Made by a program: the position numbers and the translations under genes. The notes under the pieces are model-generated. The model saw only the letters and a list, made by a program, of their open reading frames with translations, was not told the origin of the DNA and did not search any database. From contig NZ_WRPK01000002.1 of the NCBI RefSeq assembly GCF_009755815.1, positions 310,001 through 374,000 on the forward strand: a stretch of 64,000 nucleotides of DNA, in the 5' to 3' direction. Shown in pieces: positions 37,676 to 45,831 of this stretch (the first letter of the stretch is position 1; each line of letters begins with the position of its first letter). The DNA is from Flavisphingomonas formosensis. GTDB lineage: Bacteria > Pseudomonadota > Alphaproteobacteria > Sphingomonadales > Sphingomonadaceae.

Positions 37676-39457
37676 ATGGCCGACGCCCGCCCTCCCGCCG
37701 ATCAGCCCCGCCGGCTCGGCAATCTCGCGCTGATCTGGAGCTTTGCCTCCCGCTATCCGGCGCAGCTCGCTTTGGCATCGGTCGCGCTCGTCCTCGCTGC
37801 GGGCGCCACCCTCTGGATCCCGCGAACCTTCAAGCAGGTGGTGGACAAGGGCTTCAGCGGCGCGTCCGCGCCCGATCAGATTAGCGCCTATTTCCACGGG
37901 CTGCTGCTCGTCGTCGTGGTGCTGGCGCTTGCGACCGCCGTGCGCTTCTATTTCGTGTCCTGGCTCGGCGAGCGGACCGTCGCGGACATCCGCACCGCCG
38001 TTCACACCAACCTGCTCACCCTCGCTCCGCGCTTCTTCGAGGAGAATCGCCCGTCCGAAATCGCGTCGCGCCTGACTGCCGATACCGCGATCATCGAGCA
38101 GGTGGTCGGCACCACGGTCTCCGTCGCGCTGCGCAACCTCGTGATCGGCGTCGGCGGGATCATCTATCTCTTTGCGCTCGCGCCGAAGCTCGCGGGGATG
38201 CTGCTGCTCGGCATACCGGCGATCATGATCCCGATCATCCTGCTTGGCCGACAGGTTCGCACGGCCTCGCGCGCCAGCCAGGATCGCGTGGCGGACATCG
38301 GCTCGATCATTTCCGAAACGCTGGGCGCGATGAAGATCGTCCAGGCCTTCGGACAGGAAAAGCGCGAGGCGGAGCGTTTCCACAGCGCAGTCGACGCGAC
38401 CTTCGCAACCGCCAAGCAGCGCATCCGCCTGCGCGCGATCATGACGGCGATCATCATCGGGCTGATCTTCGGCGCGATCACCATGGTGATGTGGGAAGGC
38501 GCGCGCGACGTCGCGAACGGCACTCTCTCCGGCGGTTCGATCGCGGCCTTCGTGATCACCGGCGGCCTCGTCGCCGGCTCCTTCGGCGCGCTTACGGAAG
38601 TCTATGGTGACCTGCTGCGCGCCGCCGGCGCGTCGAGCCGCATCGCCGAGTTGCTCGCCGAAATCCCCGAGATCCGCGCGCCTGCGCATCCGCGTGCCTT
38701 GCCCGAGCCGCCGCAGGGCCGGCTCAGCTTCGAACATGTCCGCTTCCGCTATCCCACGCGGCCGGAGATCGCCGCGCTCGAGGATTTCACGCTGGACATC
38801 GCGCCGGGCGAGCTCGTCGCCGTGGTCGGCCCGTCGGGGGCCGGTAAGTCGACGCTGTTCCAGCTGGCCCAGCGCTTTTACGATCCGGAGGCGGGCACGG
38901 TCAGCCTCGATGGCGTCCCGCTCACCGCAGCGGATCCGGCGGCGGTGCGTGGGCGCATCGCAATGGTGCCGCAGGAGACCGTGATCTTCGCCGCTTCCGC
39001 GCGCGACAATCTGCGCTACGGCCGCTGGGCGGCCGATGACGCCGCGCTCTGGGCGGCCGCCGAGGCCGCCAACGCCGCCGAGTTCCTGCGCACCCTGCCC
39101 CAGGGGCTCGACACCTATATGGGCGAGGGCGGCGCGCGCCTGTCCGGCGGCCAGCGCCAGCGCATCGCGATCGCGCGTGCACTCTTGCGGGATTCCCCGC
39201 TGCTATTGCTCGACGAGGCGACCAGCGCGCTCGACGCCGAATCGGAACGCCTGGTCCAGCGCGCCCTCGAGACGCTGATGGCCGGCCGTACCACCATCGT
39301 CATCGCCCACCGCCTCGCCACCGTCCGCAAGGCCGACCGCATCATCGTCATGGACAAGGGCCGCATCGTCGAGGAAGGCACGCACGCTTCCCTTACCGAA
39401 ACCGGCGGCCTCTACGCCCGCCTCGCCCGCCTGCAATTCGAAGGCGCGCTGGCGTGA
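37676..39457 (+). CDS. MsbA-like ABC exporter (multidrug/lipid type)
   Basis: A 593-residue half ABC exporter: six transmembrane helices followed by one nucleotide-binding domain. Walker A GPSGAGKS, the Q-loop region MVPQETVIFAASARDNLRYG, signature LSGGQRQRIAIARALLRDSP, Walker B LLLLDEATSALD and H-loop VIAHRLATV are all intact. The TMD carries ERTVADIRTAVHTNLLTLAP, typical of the MsbA/BmrA group. Such proteins flip lipids or export hydrophobic compounds. The substrate is not evident. Its start faces phaZ across a 211-base region; OPT transporter gene follows 81 bases after its stop. Confidence 0.9.
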   Translation: MADARPPADQPRRLGNLALIWSFASRYPAQLALASVALVLAAGATLWIPRTFKQVVDKGFSGASAPDQISAYFHGLLLVVVVLALATAVRFYFVSWLGERTVADIRTAVHTNLLTLAPRFFEENRPSEIASRLTADTAIIEQVVGTTVSVALRNLVIGVGGIIYLFALAPKLAGMLLLGIPAIMIPIILLGRQVRTASRASQDRVADIGSIISETLGAMKIVQAFGQEKREAERFHSAVDATFATAKQRIRLRAIMTAIIIGLIFGAITMVMWEGARDVANGTLSGGSIAAFVITGGLVAGSFGALTEVYGDLLRAAGASSRIAELLAEIPEIRAPAHPRALPEPPQGRLSFEHVRFRYPTRPEIAALEDFTLDIAPGELVAVVGPSGAGKSTLFQLAQRFYDPEAGTVSLDGVPLTAADPAAVRGRIAMVPQETVIFAASARDNLRYGRWAADDAALWAAAEAANAAEFLRTLPQGLDTYMGEGGARLSGGQRQRIAIARALLRDSPLLLLDEATSALDAESERLVQRALETLMAGRTTIVIAHRLATVRKADRIIVMDKGRIVEEGTHASLTETGGLYARLARLQFEGALA

Positions 39458-39538
39458 AGCGAAAATCGAAGGCCCGGAATCCGGCTCCCTCCGCTCGCCG
39501 GGATGCTCTAAGCTGATCCTTTGCTCCGGGGGACAGCC

Positions 39539-41488
39539 ATGGCGTCGCAAGCGGCCGCGCAATCCGAACTCACCCTGCGCGGCATCGCGCTCGGCTTCGC
39601 CATCACCCTCGTCTTCACCGCCGCCAACGTCTATCTAGGCCTCAAGGTCGGCCTGACTTTCGCCACCTCCATCCCCGCCGCGGTGATCTCCATGGCCCTG
39701 CTCCGCTTCGTGCGCGGCGCGGGCATATTGGAAAACAACATCGTCCAGACGATCGCCTCGGCCGCGGGCACGCTCGCGGCCATCGCCTTCGTGCTGCCGG
39801 GCCTGGTGATGACCGGCTGGTGGCACAGCTTCCCCTTCCTGCCGAGCTTCCTGGTCTGCGTGTCCGGCGGCATCCTCGGCGTCCTCCTCTCCATCCCGCT
39901 GCGCCGCGCGCTCGTCACCGGATCGGACCTGCCCTATCCCGAAGGCGTCGCCGCCGCCGAAGTGCTGAAGGTCGGCGCCGAGAGCCGCGAGGGTGCCGAG
40001 GAGAATCAAACCGGCCTGCGCGCCATCGTCATCGGCAGCCTCGTCTCCGCGGGCTTCGCGGCCATTTCCGCGATGCGCCTCTTCGCGGCCGAGGCCGGCT
40101 CCTGGTTCCGTGTCGGCGGCGGCGCCAGCGGCATCTCCGTCACCCTGTCCTTCGCACTGATCGGCGCGGGCCATCTCGTCGGCATCTCGGTCGGCATGGC
40201 GATGCTGCTCGGCGTCATCATCGCATTCGGCATCGCCACGCCTTTCCTCACCTGGCTGCACCACACCCCCGGCTCCGCGGCCGAAGCCGCGCAGAGCGTG
40301 TTCAGCGGCGAGGTCCGCTTCATCGGCGCCGGCGTGATCGGCATCGCCGCGATCTGGACCCTGGCAAAGCTGGCCAGGCCCCTGGCGTCCGGCCTCGCCG
40401 GCGCAGCAGCCGCCTCGCGGGCGCGGCGCGGCTCGGCCGTCGCGCTGCCGGTCGAGGAACGAGACCTACCGCTGGGCATCGGCGGCATCATCCTGGCGGC
40501 GCTCATCGTCCCCGTCGGCATCGTACTCTACGGCTTCCTCCAGGGCGGTCCACTTGCGCCGCTCACCTGGCCGCTGATCGCAGGCGCGTTGCTCTACATC
40601 CTGCTCGGAGCCGCCTTCGTCGCCTCCGTATGCGGCTATATGGCGGGCCTCATCGGCGCATCTAACAGCCCGCTGTCGGGCGTCGGCATCCTCGCGATCA
40701 TAGGCGCGGCACTGCTCCTGGCTGGAGTGGTCCAGCCGGTCGCCGGACCGCAGGCGAGCCAGCACCTCGTCGCCTTCGCGCTCTTCGTCACCGCGGTGAT
40801 CTTCGCTTCCGCCACCATCGCAAACGACAATCTGCAGGATCTCAAGACCGGCCAGCTCGTCGGCGCGACGCCGTGGCGCCAGCAGGTCGCGCTCATGATC
40901 GGCGTGGTTGCCGGCTCGCTGGTAATCCCGCCAATCCTCGATCTGCTCAACACCGCCTACGGCTTCGCCAGCGCCGTCCCCGGCGCCGTCCAGCCCACCA
41001 ATCCTCTGCCGGCTCCCCAGGCGACACTGATCACCGCACTCGCTCGCGGCGTGCTCGGAGAGGGCCTCGACTGGTCGCTGATCGGCGGCGGCGCGGGGCT
41101 GGGCGCGGGGCTCATCCTGCTCGATGCGCTGCTAGGCCGGTTGAAGCTGCTCCGCCTGCCCCCGCTCGCCGTCGGCATTGCCATCTATCTGCCGATCAGC
41201 CTCACCATGCCGCTGGTGATCGGAGCCGTGGTCGGCTTCCTCTACGAACGCGGCCGCGGCGAGGCAGGAAAGCGGATCGGCGTCCTGCTCGCCTCCGGCT
41301 TCATCGTGGGGGAGAGCCTCTTCGGCGTCTTGCTGGCGCTGCTGATCGTCGTGACTGGCAGCGCGACGCCGCTCGCGATCGTCGGCGACAGCTTCGAGAC
41401 GGCTGCGCTCGTGATCGGAGGCCTGGCGTTCCTTATCGCCCTGAGCGTCTCCTACCGCTGGATCATGCGTCAAGAAGCTGCGGCTTGA
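39539..41488 (+). CDS. OPT-family oligopeptide transporter
   Basis: A 649-residue polytopic membrane protein with about 14-16 hydrophobic helices. The OPT/YSL signature segments are visible: NVYLGLKVGLTFATSIPAAV and ILENNIVQTIASAAG near the start, LPYPEGVAAAEVLK (conserved PYPEG), and YMAGLIGASNSPLSGVGIL in the middle. Bacterial OPT members import short peptides or metal-chelate compounds with protons. The dipeptide epimerase 5 kb away makes murein or other peptide salvage a reasonable idea, but the genes are not in one operon. Start ATG 39539 (MASQAAAQSELTLRG). Confidence 0.92.
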   Translation: MASQAAAQSELTLRGIALGFAITLVFTAANVYLGLKVGLTFATSIPAAVISMALLRFVRGAGILENNIVQTIASAAGTLAAIAFVLPGLVMTGWWHSFPFLPSFLVCVSGGILGVLLSIPLRRALVTGSDLPYPEGVAAAEVLKVGAESREGAEENQTGLRAIVIGSLVSAGFAAISAMRLFAAEAGSWFRVGGGASGISVTLSFALIGAGHLVGISVGMAMLLGVIIAFGIATPFLTWLHHTPGSAAEAAQSVFSGEVRFIGAGVIGIAAIWTLAKLARPLASGLAGAAAASRARRGSAVALPVEERDLPLGIGGIILAALIVPVGIVLYGFLQGGPLAPLTWPLIAGALLYILLGAAFVASVCGYMAGLIGASNSPLSGVGILAIIGAALLLAGVVQPVAGPQASQHLVAFALFVTAVIFASATIANDNLQDLKTGQLVGATPWRQQVALMIGVVAGSLVIPPILDLLNTAYGFASAVPGAVQPTNPLPAPQATLITALARGVLGEGLDWSLIGGGAGLGAGLILLDALLGRLKLLRLPPLAVGIAIYLPISLTMPLVIGAVVGFLYERGRGEAGKRIGVLLASGFIVGESLFGVLLALLIVVTGSATPLAIVGDSFETAALVIGGLAFLIALSVSYRWIMRQEAAA

Positions 41489-41697
41489 TCGGCACCCAAG
41501 CCGATCCGGCAACGCTGCTGCTCGGCGACCGGCTGCGCTCTCCGGCTCCCATCGATGCGACGCCGGAGAACCGCGTATACCGCCCGCCGATGAGGCGTCA
41601 AACTGCCTGCATTACCTCAGCCACCGGGGTCGCAACCCACCCGTCAAGATTCGACAGCCCACAGATCGAGCCCTATGCTCGACACAGCAACCGCGCA

Positions 41698-41728
41698 TAA
41701 AAAAAGGGGCGGACCATAGGCCCGCCCC
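41698..41728 (-). terminator. Terminator of the tonB-exbB-exbD-exbD operon
   Basis: Minus strand GGGGCGG (41728-41722) ... CCGCCCC (41712-41706), followed by a run of seven T (complement of AAAAAAA at 41699-41705). It lies 25 bases after the last exbD stop. Confidence 0.9.
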
Positions 41729-41752
41729 GATATGTCCAACGCGAGCGCGTTA

Positions 41753-42178
41753 TCAGTAGTTGGCGTAGGCCTCGTTGCCCACGAAACCCATTTTCTCCAC
41801 CTGGGCACGCTTGGTGACGGCGAGCACCTCGTCCACCACCACGTAACGGGCCTGGGGATCCGGCTGCAGATGCAGCTCGGGGATCGGGTTCATCTGCTGC
41901 GAGATGTCCAGATACTGGCGCAGCGTCTTCAGATCGATCGGCGTACCGTTCCAGTAAACCTGTCCGGCGGCGTCGATCGTCACCTTGTTCTTATCCGCCT
42001 GAACCGGATTCTTTGGTGGATTTGCCTGGTTCGACGGCAAGTCCAGCTTCACCGCGTGGGTCTGGATCGGAATGGTGATGATGAACATGATCAGGAGCAC
42101 CAGCATCACGTCGATCAGCGGCGTGGTGTTGATGTCCATCATGGGCTCGCCTTCGGCGCTGCCTGAGCTCATGGCCAT
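41753..42178 (-). CDS. exbD: ExbD/TolR-family biopolymer transporter, second copy
   Basis: A 141-residue ExbD: short cytoplasmic N-terminus, one transmembrane helix (VMLVLLIMFIITIPI), and a periplasmic domain. The proton-relay aspartate is Asp23 in NTTPLIDVM. It forms with ExbB the proton-driven motor that energises TonB. Last gene of the operon, 19 bases after the first exbD. Having two ExbD paralogues behind one ExbB is the pattern in Xanthomonas, where exbD2 has a separate role in infection but not in iron uptake. Both copies start MAMS, pointing to an old duplication. Confidence 0.92.
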   Translation of the reverse strand: MAMSSGSAEGEPMMDINTTPLIDVMLVLLIMFIITIPIQTHAVKLDLPSNQANPPKNPVQADKNKVTIDAAGQVYWNGTPIDLKTLRQYLDISQQMNPIPELHLQPDPQARYVVVDEVLAVTKRAQVEKMGFVGNEAYANY

Positions 42179-42197
42179 GGTCAGTTACTCCTGCAGA

Positions 42198-42686
42198 CTA
42201 GAGGCGTTCGCTGGCACCGGGCGGAGGTTCGGAGATGAACCCGATCCGCGCGAAACCGGCACGCTGCATGTTGGTGATCGCCGCACCGATGCAGCGGTAA
42301 GGCGTATTGATGTCGCCGCGAATATGCGCCTCGGGCAATTCGAGACCCTTCGCGTTCACGCCGCCCTGCTTCGCGATTTCCTTCTTCAGCTTGTCGACCG
42401 CACGATCGAGCAGTTCCTGCGGGCCGACCTTGGTCAGACCCCAATAGATCTCGCAGGTCCCGTTCGCCGCTGCCTTAACGGAAAGCGATACGTTTTCGGG
42501 CTTGGTGGTCGTCGGCTCGAAGCGAACCTTCGGCAGCGTCATCGGAATAGTCTGAATGACGACGGGCACCGTGATGAGGAAGATGATTAGGAGCACCAGC
42601 ATGACGTCCACGAGAGGCGTCGTGTTGATGTCGGACATCGGGGTGTCGGTCTCGCCCGTTTCCGAGGGGCCCGCACTCATGGCCAT
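42198..42686 (-). CDS. exbD: ExbD/TolR-family biopolymer transporter, first copy
   Basis: A 162-residue ExbD with a conserved INTTPLVDVMLVLLIIFLIT segment, the relay aspartate at Asp27, and a single transmembrane helix. The periplasmic part is longer than in the second copy and contains two cysteines (GTCEIYWG and PYRCIGAA) that could pair. It acts with ExbB and TonB in the inner membrane. It sits 101 bases after exbB, beyond a GC-rich hairpin (42755-42777) that may reduce downstream expression. Confidence 0.92.
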   Translation of the reverse strand: MAMSAGPSETGETDTPMSDINTTPLVDVMLVLLIIFLITVPVVIQTIPMTLPKVRFEPTTTKPENVSLSVKAAANGTCEIYWGLTKVGPQELLDRAVDKLKKEIAKQGGVNAKGLELPEAHIRGDINTPYRCIGAAITNMQRAGFARIGFISEPPPGASERL

Positions 42687-42754
42687 AGGGTCAAATCCTG
42701 TCCTGTACTTGTCTTGGGCGCATCATATGACGAGCCCGGTCGGATCGAAGGCAA

Positions 42755-42777
42755 GGGGCGGGCACGCGGCCCGCCCC
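42755..42777 (-). terminator. Hairpin between exbB and exbD, possible attenuator
   Basis: A perfect 9-bp stem, GGGGCGGGC (42755-42763) with GCCCGCCCC (42769-42777), and a 5-base loop lie ten bases after the exbB stop on the minus strand. The following minus-strand sequence, TTGCCTTCG, is a poor U-tract, so partial termination or mRNA stabilisation is more likely than full termination. Confidence 0.45.
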
Positions 42778-42787
42778 GAACCATAGA

Positions 42788-43543
42788 TCAGGCCTTGGTC
42801 GGCGCCGGAGCCGGCTTGGCCGGAGCAGCGAGCTTCGCCGGAGCCGAAAGCGGACGCACCGCACCACCGGACATCATGTAGCCATGGATGTCATTCGCGA
42901 ACGCGCTGAGCGACTCGGCGACCGACTTGTTGCGACGGATCAGCCAGTTGTAGCCGAGCACGGCCGGGACGGCCACGGCCAGACCGAGCGCGGTCATGAT
43001 CAGAGCTTCACCGACCGGACCGGCGACGGCGTCGATCGAGGCCTGGCCAGCGGCACCGATCTTGATGAGCGCGCGGTAGATACCGATAACCGTGCCGAAC
43101 AGACCGATGAACGGCGCAGTCGAACCCACGGTGGCGAGGAAAGCGAGGCCAGTGCCCAGCTTCGAGTTCACCGCTGCCTGGCTGCGGGCGAGCGAGCTCA
43201 GCATCCAATCATGCTGATCGACGGGATCGGTCAGCTTGGTGTGCTGGTCCTGCGCGATCAGGCCGTCGTCGACGATCTGACGGTAGGCGCTGTTCTTCTC
43301 GAGCTTCGCCGCGCCGTCCTTCAGGTTCGGTGCGCTCCAGAAGCCGGCGCGAACCCGCTTCGCCTGGTTGATGATCTTCTGCTGCTCGAGCAGCTTGGTG
43401 AACATGATGTACCAGGACGCGGCAGACATCACCACGAGGATGAGGAAGACGGTCCAGGCGATCACGCCGCCCTGATGGAGCGCGGCGAGCAAGCCGTACG
43501 GGTTGGAGTTCGCGGCGGCGCCGGCAGCTGCGGGGGTGCTCAT
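42788..43543 (-). CDS. exbB: MotA/TolQ/ExbB proton channel family protein
   Basis: A 251-residue ExbB with three transmembrane helices: about 25-45 (GGVIAWTVFLILVVMSAASW), and the pair around GLAFLATVGSTAPFIGLFGT and GEALIMTALGLAVAVPAVLG. The conserved Thr/Pro pattern of the proton path lies in the second pair. The C-terminal tail is Ala/Pro/Lys-rich (PAKLAAPAKPAPAPTKA), an extension not seen in E. coli ExbB. Second gene of the operon, separated from tonB by an attenuator-like hairpin (43583-43622). Confidence 0.93.
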   Translation of the reverse strand: MSTPAAAGAAANSNPYGLLAALHQGGVIAWTVFLILVVMSAASWYIMFTKLLEQQKIINQAKRVRAGFWSAPNLKDGAAKLEKNSAYRQIVDDGLIAQDQHTKLTDPVDQHDWMLSSLARSQAAVNSKLGTGLAFLATVGSTAPFIGLFGTVIGIYRALIKIGAAGQASIDAVAGPVGEALIMTALGLAVAVPAVLGYNWLIRRNKSVAESLSAFANDIHGYMMSGGAVRPLSAPAKLAAPAKPAPAPTKA

Positions 43544-43582
43544 GGGGTTAACTTTCCTCTTCTAATTCAGTGCAAGGGGGCG

Positions 43583-43622
43583 AAAAACTAACGCGGCTCC
43601 GGCCAAGGATACGGCCGGAGCC
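43583..43622 (-). terminator. Terminator/attenuator between tonB and exbB
   Basis: Minus strand GGCTCCGGCC (43622-43613), loop of 8, GGCCGGAGCC (43604-43595), then GCGTTAGTTTTTCG. The T-run begins seven bases after the stem, so termination is probably partial, which would lower exbBD relative to tonB or mark a second transcription start. Confidence 0.55.
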
Positions 43623-43632
43623 CCGAACAGGA

Positions 43633-44283
43633 TCAATCCTTCGGTACCTGCCAACGCACGCGGTTGGAGTAGCTGAATGCAATCGGGTTGCCAGCATCGT
43701 CCTTGGCGGGCGAGAAGCGCGAGCGACGCATCAGCATGCGGCACGCGGTATCATCCAGGGCCGGGAAGCCGCTCGACGAGGTCACCGTGCAGTTGGTGGC
43801 CTTGCCATCGGGTCCGACATCGAGACGGAAACCGGTCACGCCCTGATGCTCGGCGCGCATCTCAGCCGCGGGGTAATCCTCCGACGTCACCCAGTCACCC
43901 GGCGCGCCTTTCGGCTTGCCCGGGACGGCGATGCTCGGCTTCGGCGGCGGAGCAGGCGGCGCAGTCGGCGTGATGACCGGCGGCGGCGCGACGGGGACCG
44001 TCTGGATGATGGGGGCCGCGACGACCGGCGCCTGAACGATCGGCGGCGGGGTCACGACGGGCGGAGGCTGGACCTCGACTTGTTTGGGAGGTGGGGGCGG
44101 CGGCGCCTCGGGAGGCGGCGGCTCATCCTCCACATCGAAGGTCTTCAGATCCTGAACGGCCTTCTTGACGACATTATATGCCAGGCCGGTGATGAAAGCG
44201 TAGCCGAGAGCCGCATGCAACAGGACGACGATCACGATCGCCACCATGCGGCGGGAGCTCATCGATTGGTCAGCATAAGCCAT
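43633..44283 (-). CDS. tonB: TonB energy-transducing protein
   Basis: A 216-residue TonB. N-terminal anchor helix about residues 13-33 (MVAIVIVVLLHAALGYAFI), a long Pro-rich periplasm-spanning rod (PPPPEAPPPPPPKQVEVQPP and PVITPTAPPAPPPKP), and a C-terminal TonB_C domain (VTGFRLDVGPDGKATNCTVT, FPALDDTACRMLMRRSRFSP). It carries energy from ExbB/ExbD to outer-membrane receptors such as the one at 28.4 kb. Start at ATG 44281-44283 has GGAGGGAG about ten bases upstream. First gene of the operon. Confidence 0.94.
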   Translation of the reverse strand: MAYADQSMSSRRMVAIVIVVLLHAALGYAFITGLAYNVVKKAVQDLKTFDVEDEPPPPEAPPPPPPKQVEVQPPPVVTPPPIVQAPVVAAPIIQTVPVAPPPVITPTAPPAPPPKPSIAVPGKPKGAPGDWVTSEDYPAAEMRAEHQGVTGFRLDVGPDGKATNCTVTSSSGFPALDDTACRMLMRRSRFSPAKDDAGNPIAFSYSNRVRWQVPKD

Positions 44284-44582
44284 TAATGAACGACACTCCC
44301 TCCGGATTAAGGATTCGCCGAAGCGCCGTTGCGGGCACCCGATCGATCTTTCAGCGCGACCAGCCTCTTGTTTGTTCTTGTCCAAGACACATATGGTCCC
44401 CGCATATGCATCTTATATGACCGATCGCGCGGCGGACACTCTCTATCGCGACCGACTTGACGACGCAACACCCCCTTGTGCGCCAAAAAACTTGATTTTG
44501 CACATAGGCGCGGCCGTTCCGAATGCTGGCCCACGGGGCGAAATCCATGGTAACGGCATGGGCTCGTGACCCGGGAGGCTGC
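44284..44582. promoter_or_regulatory. Divergent promoter region between tonB and an exported protein
   Basis: About 300 bases between divergent genes. It holds CATATG at 44390-44395 and 44403-44408 (13 bases apart), with a nearby ATATGA. A less GC-rich stretch lies around 44485-44510 (CAAAAAACTTGATTTTGCAC), a likely promoter area for the plus-strand gene. I could not match a Fur, Irr or RirA consensus by eye. Confidence 0.4.
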
Positions 44583-45422
44583 ATGCGTACGCTCTTGTTT
44601 CTGGCCTGTTTAACGGCTTTTTCCACCCTCCCAGCCCATGCCGAAACAGTGACGCAACCGCTTGTTAACAATTCCTTTTCATATGCAGATCTGGCGGATA
44701 TCGCGGTCACCGCGCCGATCGCCGCAGTCGTGCTCGTGGACGATGCGATCCCGCTGAAAGGCGCACAGGCGGCGGATGTCCCGCCAGGCGTCGTACGCCT
44801 TTATGTCGAGGCGACGGTGCAGACTCTGATCCGCGGCGCCGATGGTCTGCAAGCCCAAGTGAATTATCTCGTCGACGTACCGCTGGGTCCCTCGAATCGG
44901 CCCCCGAGGCTGCGCAAGGCCCGCATGCTGGTGCTCGCCGCACCGGTGCCGGGCCGCCCGGGCACGCTGCAGCTCGTGGCGCCCGACGCTCAGATCGGCT
45001 GGACGCCCGAGACGGAGCAGCGCGTGCGGGCGATTCTCGTGGAGGCCGCATCGAAGGACGCACCGCCGCACGTCACCGGCATCGGTAACGCCTTCCACGT
45101 CCCGGGCGCGATCCCCGGCGAGAGCGAGACCCAGATCTTCCTCACCACCCAAAATGGCCGCCCCATATCCCTCAACGTGCTGCGGCGGCCTCAGGAGGAT
45201 CCGCGCTGGGCGGTCGCGCTGGGCGAGATGGTCGACGAGGCGGCGACTCCGCCCAAGCCCGAGACGCTGCTCTGGTATCAGCTCGCCTGTTTCCTGCCCG
45301 CGCGCTTGCCGGACAGCTCGGTCTCGTCGATGAGCGACGCCGATGCCGCCGCAACCCGCGACGATTACCAACTCATCCTGCAGCGCCTCGGCCCCTGCGC
45401 CCGCACCCGCCAGCCGCGTTGA
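44583..45422 (+). CDS. Exported hypothetical protein
   Basis: A 279-residue protein with a clear signal peptide (MRTLLFLACLTAFSTLPAHA, cut after residue 20). The mature part is beta-rich (VVRLYVEATVQTLIRG, YLVDVPLGPSNRPPRLRK, RMLVLAAPVPGRPGTLQLVA), then has an alpha-helical C-terminus. Two cysteines near the end (LACFLP and GPCART) could form a disulfide. ATG 44583 was chosen because it starts the signal peptide; the frame is open 20 codons further upstream. I recall similar unnamed proteins in sphingomonads, but no function. Confidence 0.65.
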   Translation: MRTLLFLACLTAFSTLPAHAETVTQPLVNNSFSYADLADIAVTAPIAAVVLVDDAIPLKGAQAADVPPGVVRLYVEATVQTLIRGADGLQAQVNYLVDVPLGPSNRPPRLRKARMLVLAAPVPGRPGTLQLVAPDAQIGWTPETEQRVRAILVEAASKDAPPHVTGIGNAFHVPGAIPGESETQIFLTTQNGRPISLNVLRRPQEDPRWAVALGEMVDEAATPPKPETLLWYQLACFLPARLPDSSVSSMSDADAAATRDDYQLILQRLGPCARTRQPR

Positions 45423-45429
45423 GCGAAGA

Positions 45430-45831
45430 TCAGAAGGAGGCCAGCTCCACGCCGACGGCCGCGCAGTCCGGATAGACGTCCGGCTTGCGCGTGGAGATGC
45501 GCAGGGCGGTGACGCCGGCGCGCGAGGCGACTAGATCGTAAATCTCGCGCGCCAGCGTCTCCTGCAGGTTGAAGCGGCGGCCGGACGTCATCCTACTGAT
45601 CTCCGTGCGCAGGAAATCATAATTCCACGCAGCCGCGACCGTATCTTCCGCGGCGAACGCCGACTCGTCCAGCCAGACTTCCACCGTGACCAGCAGCCGC
45701 TGCGGATTGCCGACCTCGAACGCGTGGAAGCCGATGTCGACGGGCAGATCATAATCCTGGAGGATGATCCGCCGCGTCTTCGGAGCAAGGGCCGCCGGCA
45801 CCAGGCCATCGAACGTCGGAGAAGTGATCAT
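45430..45831 (-). CDS. folB: Dihydroneopterin aldolase
   Basis: Folate pathway enzyme cleaving dihydroneopterin to hydroxymethyl-dihydropterin. At 133 residues it has the T-fold signature: RIILQDYDLPVDIGFHAFEV with the aldol-lysine region, the NPQRLLVTVEVWL strand, NYDFLRTEI and FNLQETLAREIYDLV (pterin-binding Glu), and a C-terminal RISTRKPDVYPDCAAVGVEL with the catalytic Lys. Its ATG overlaps the stop of the SDR gene (ATGA), so the pair is coupled. Confidence 0.92.
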   Translation of the reverse strand: MITSPTFDGLVPAALAPKTRRIILQDYDLPVDIGFHAFEVGNPQRLLVTVEVWLDESAFAAEDTVAAAWNYDFLRTEISRMTSGRRFNLQETLAREIYDLVASRAGVTALRISTRKPDVYPDCAAVGVELASF

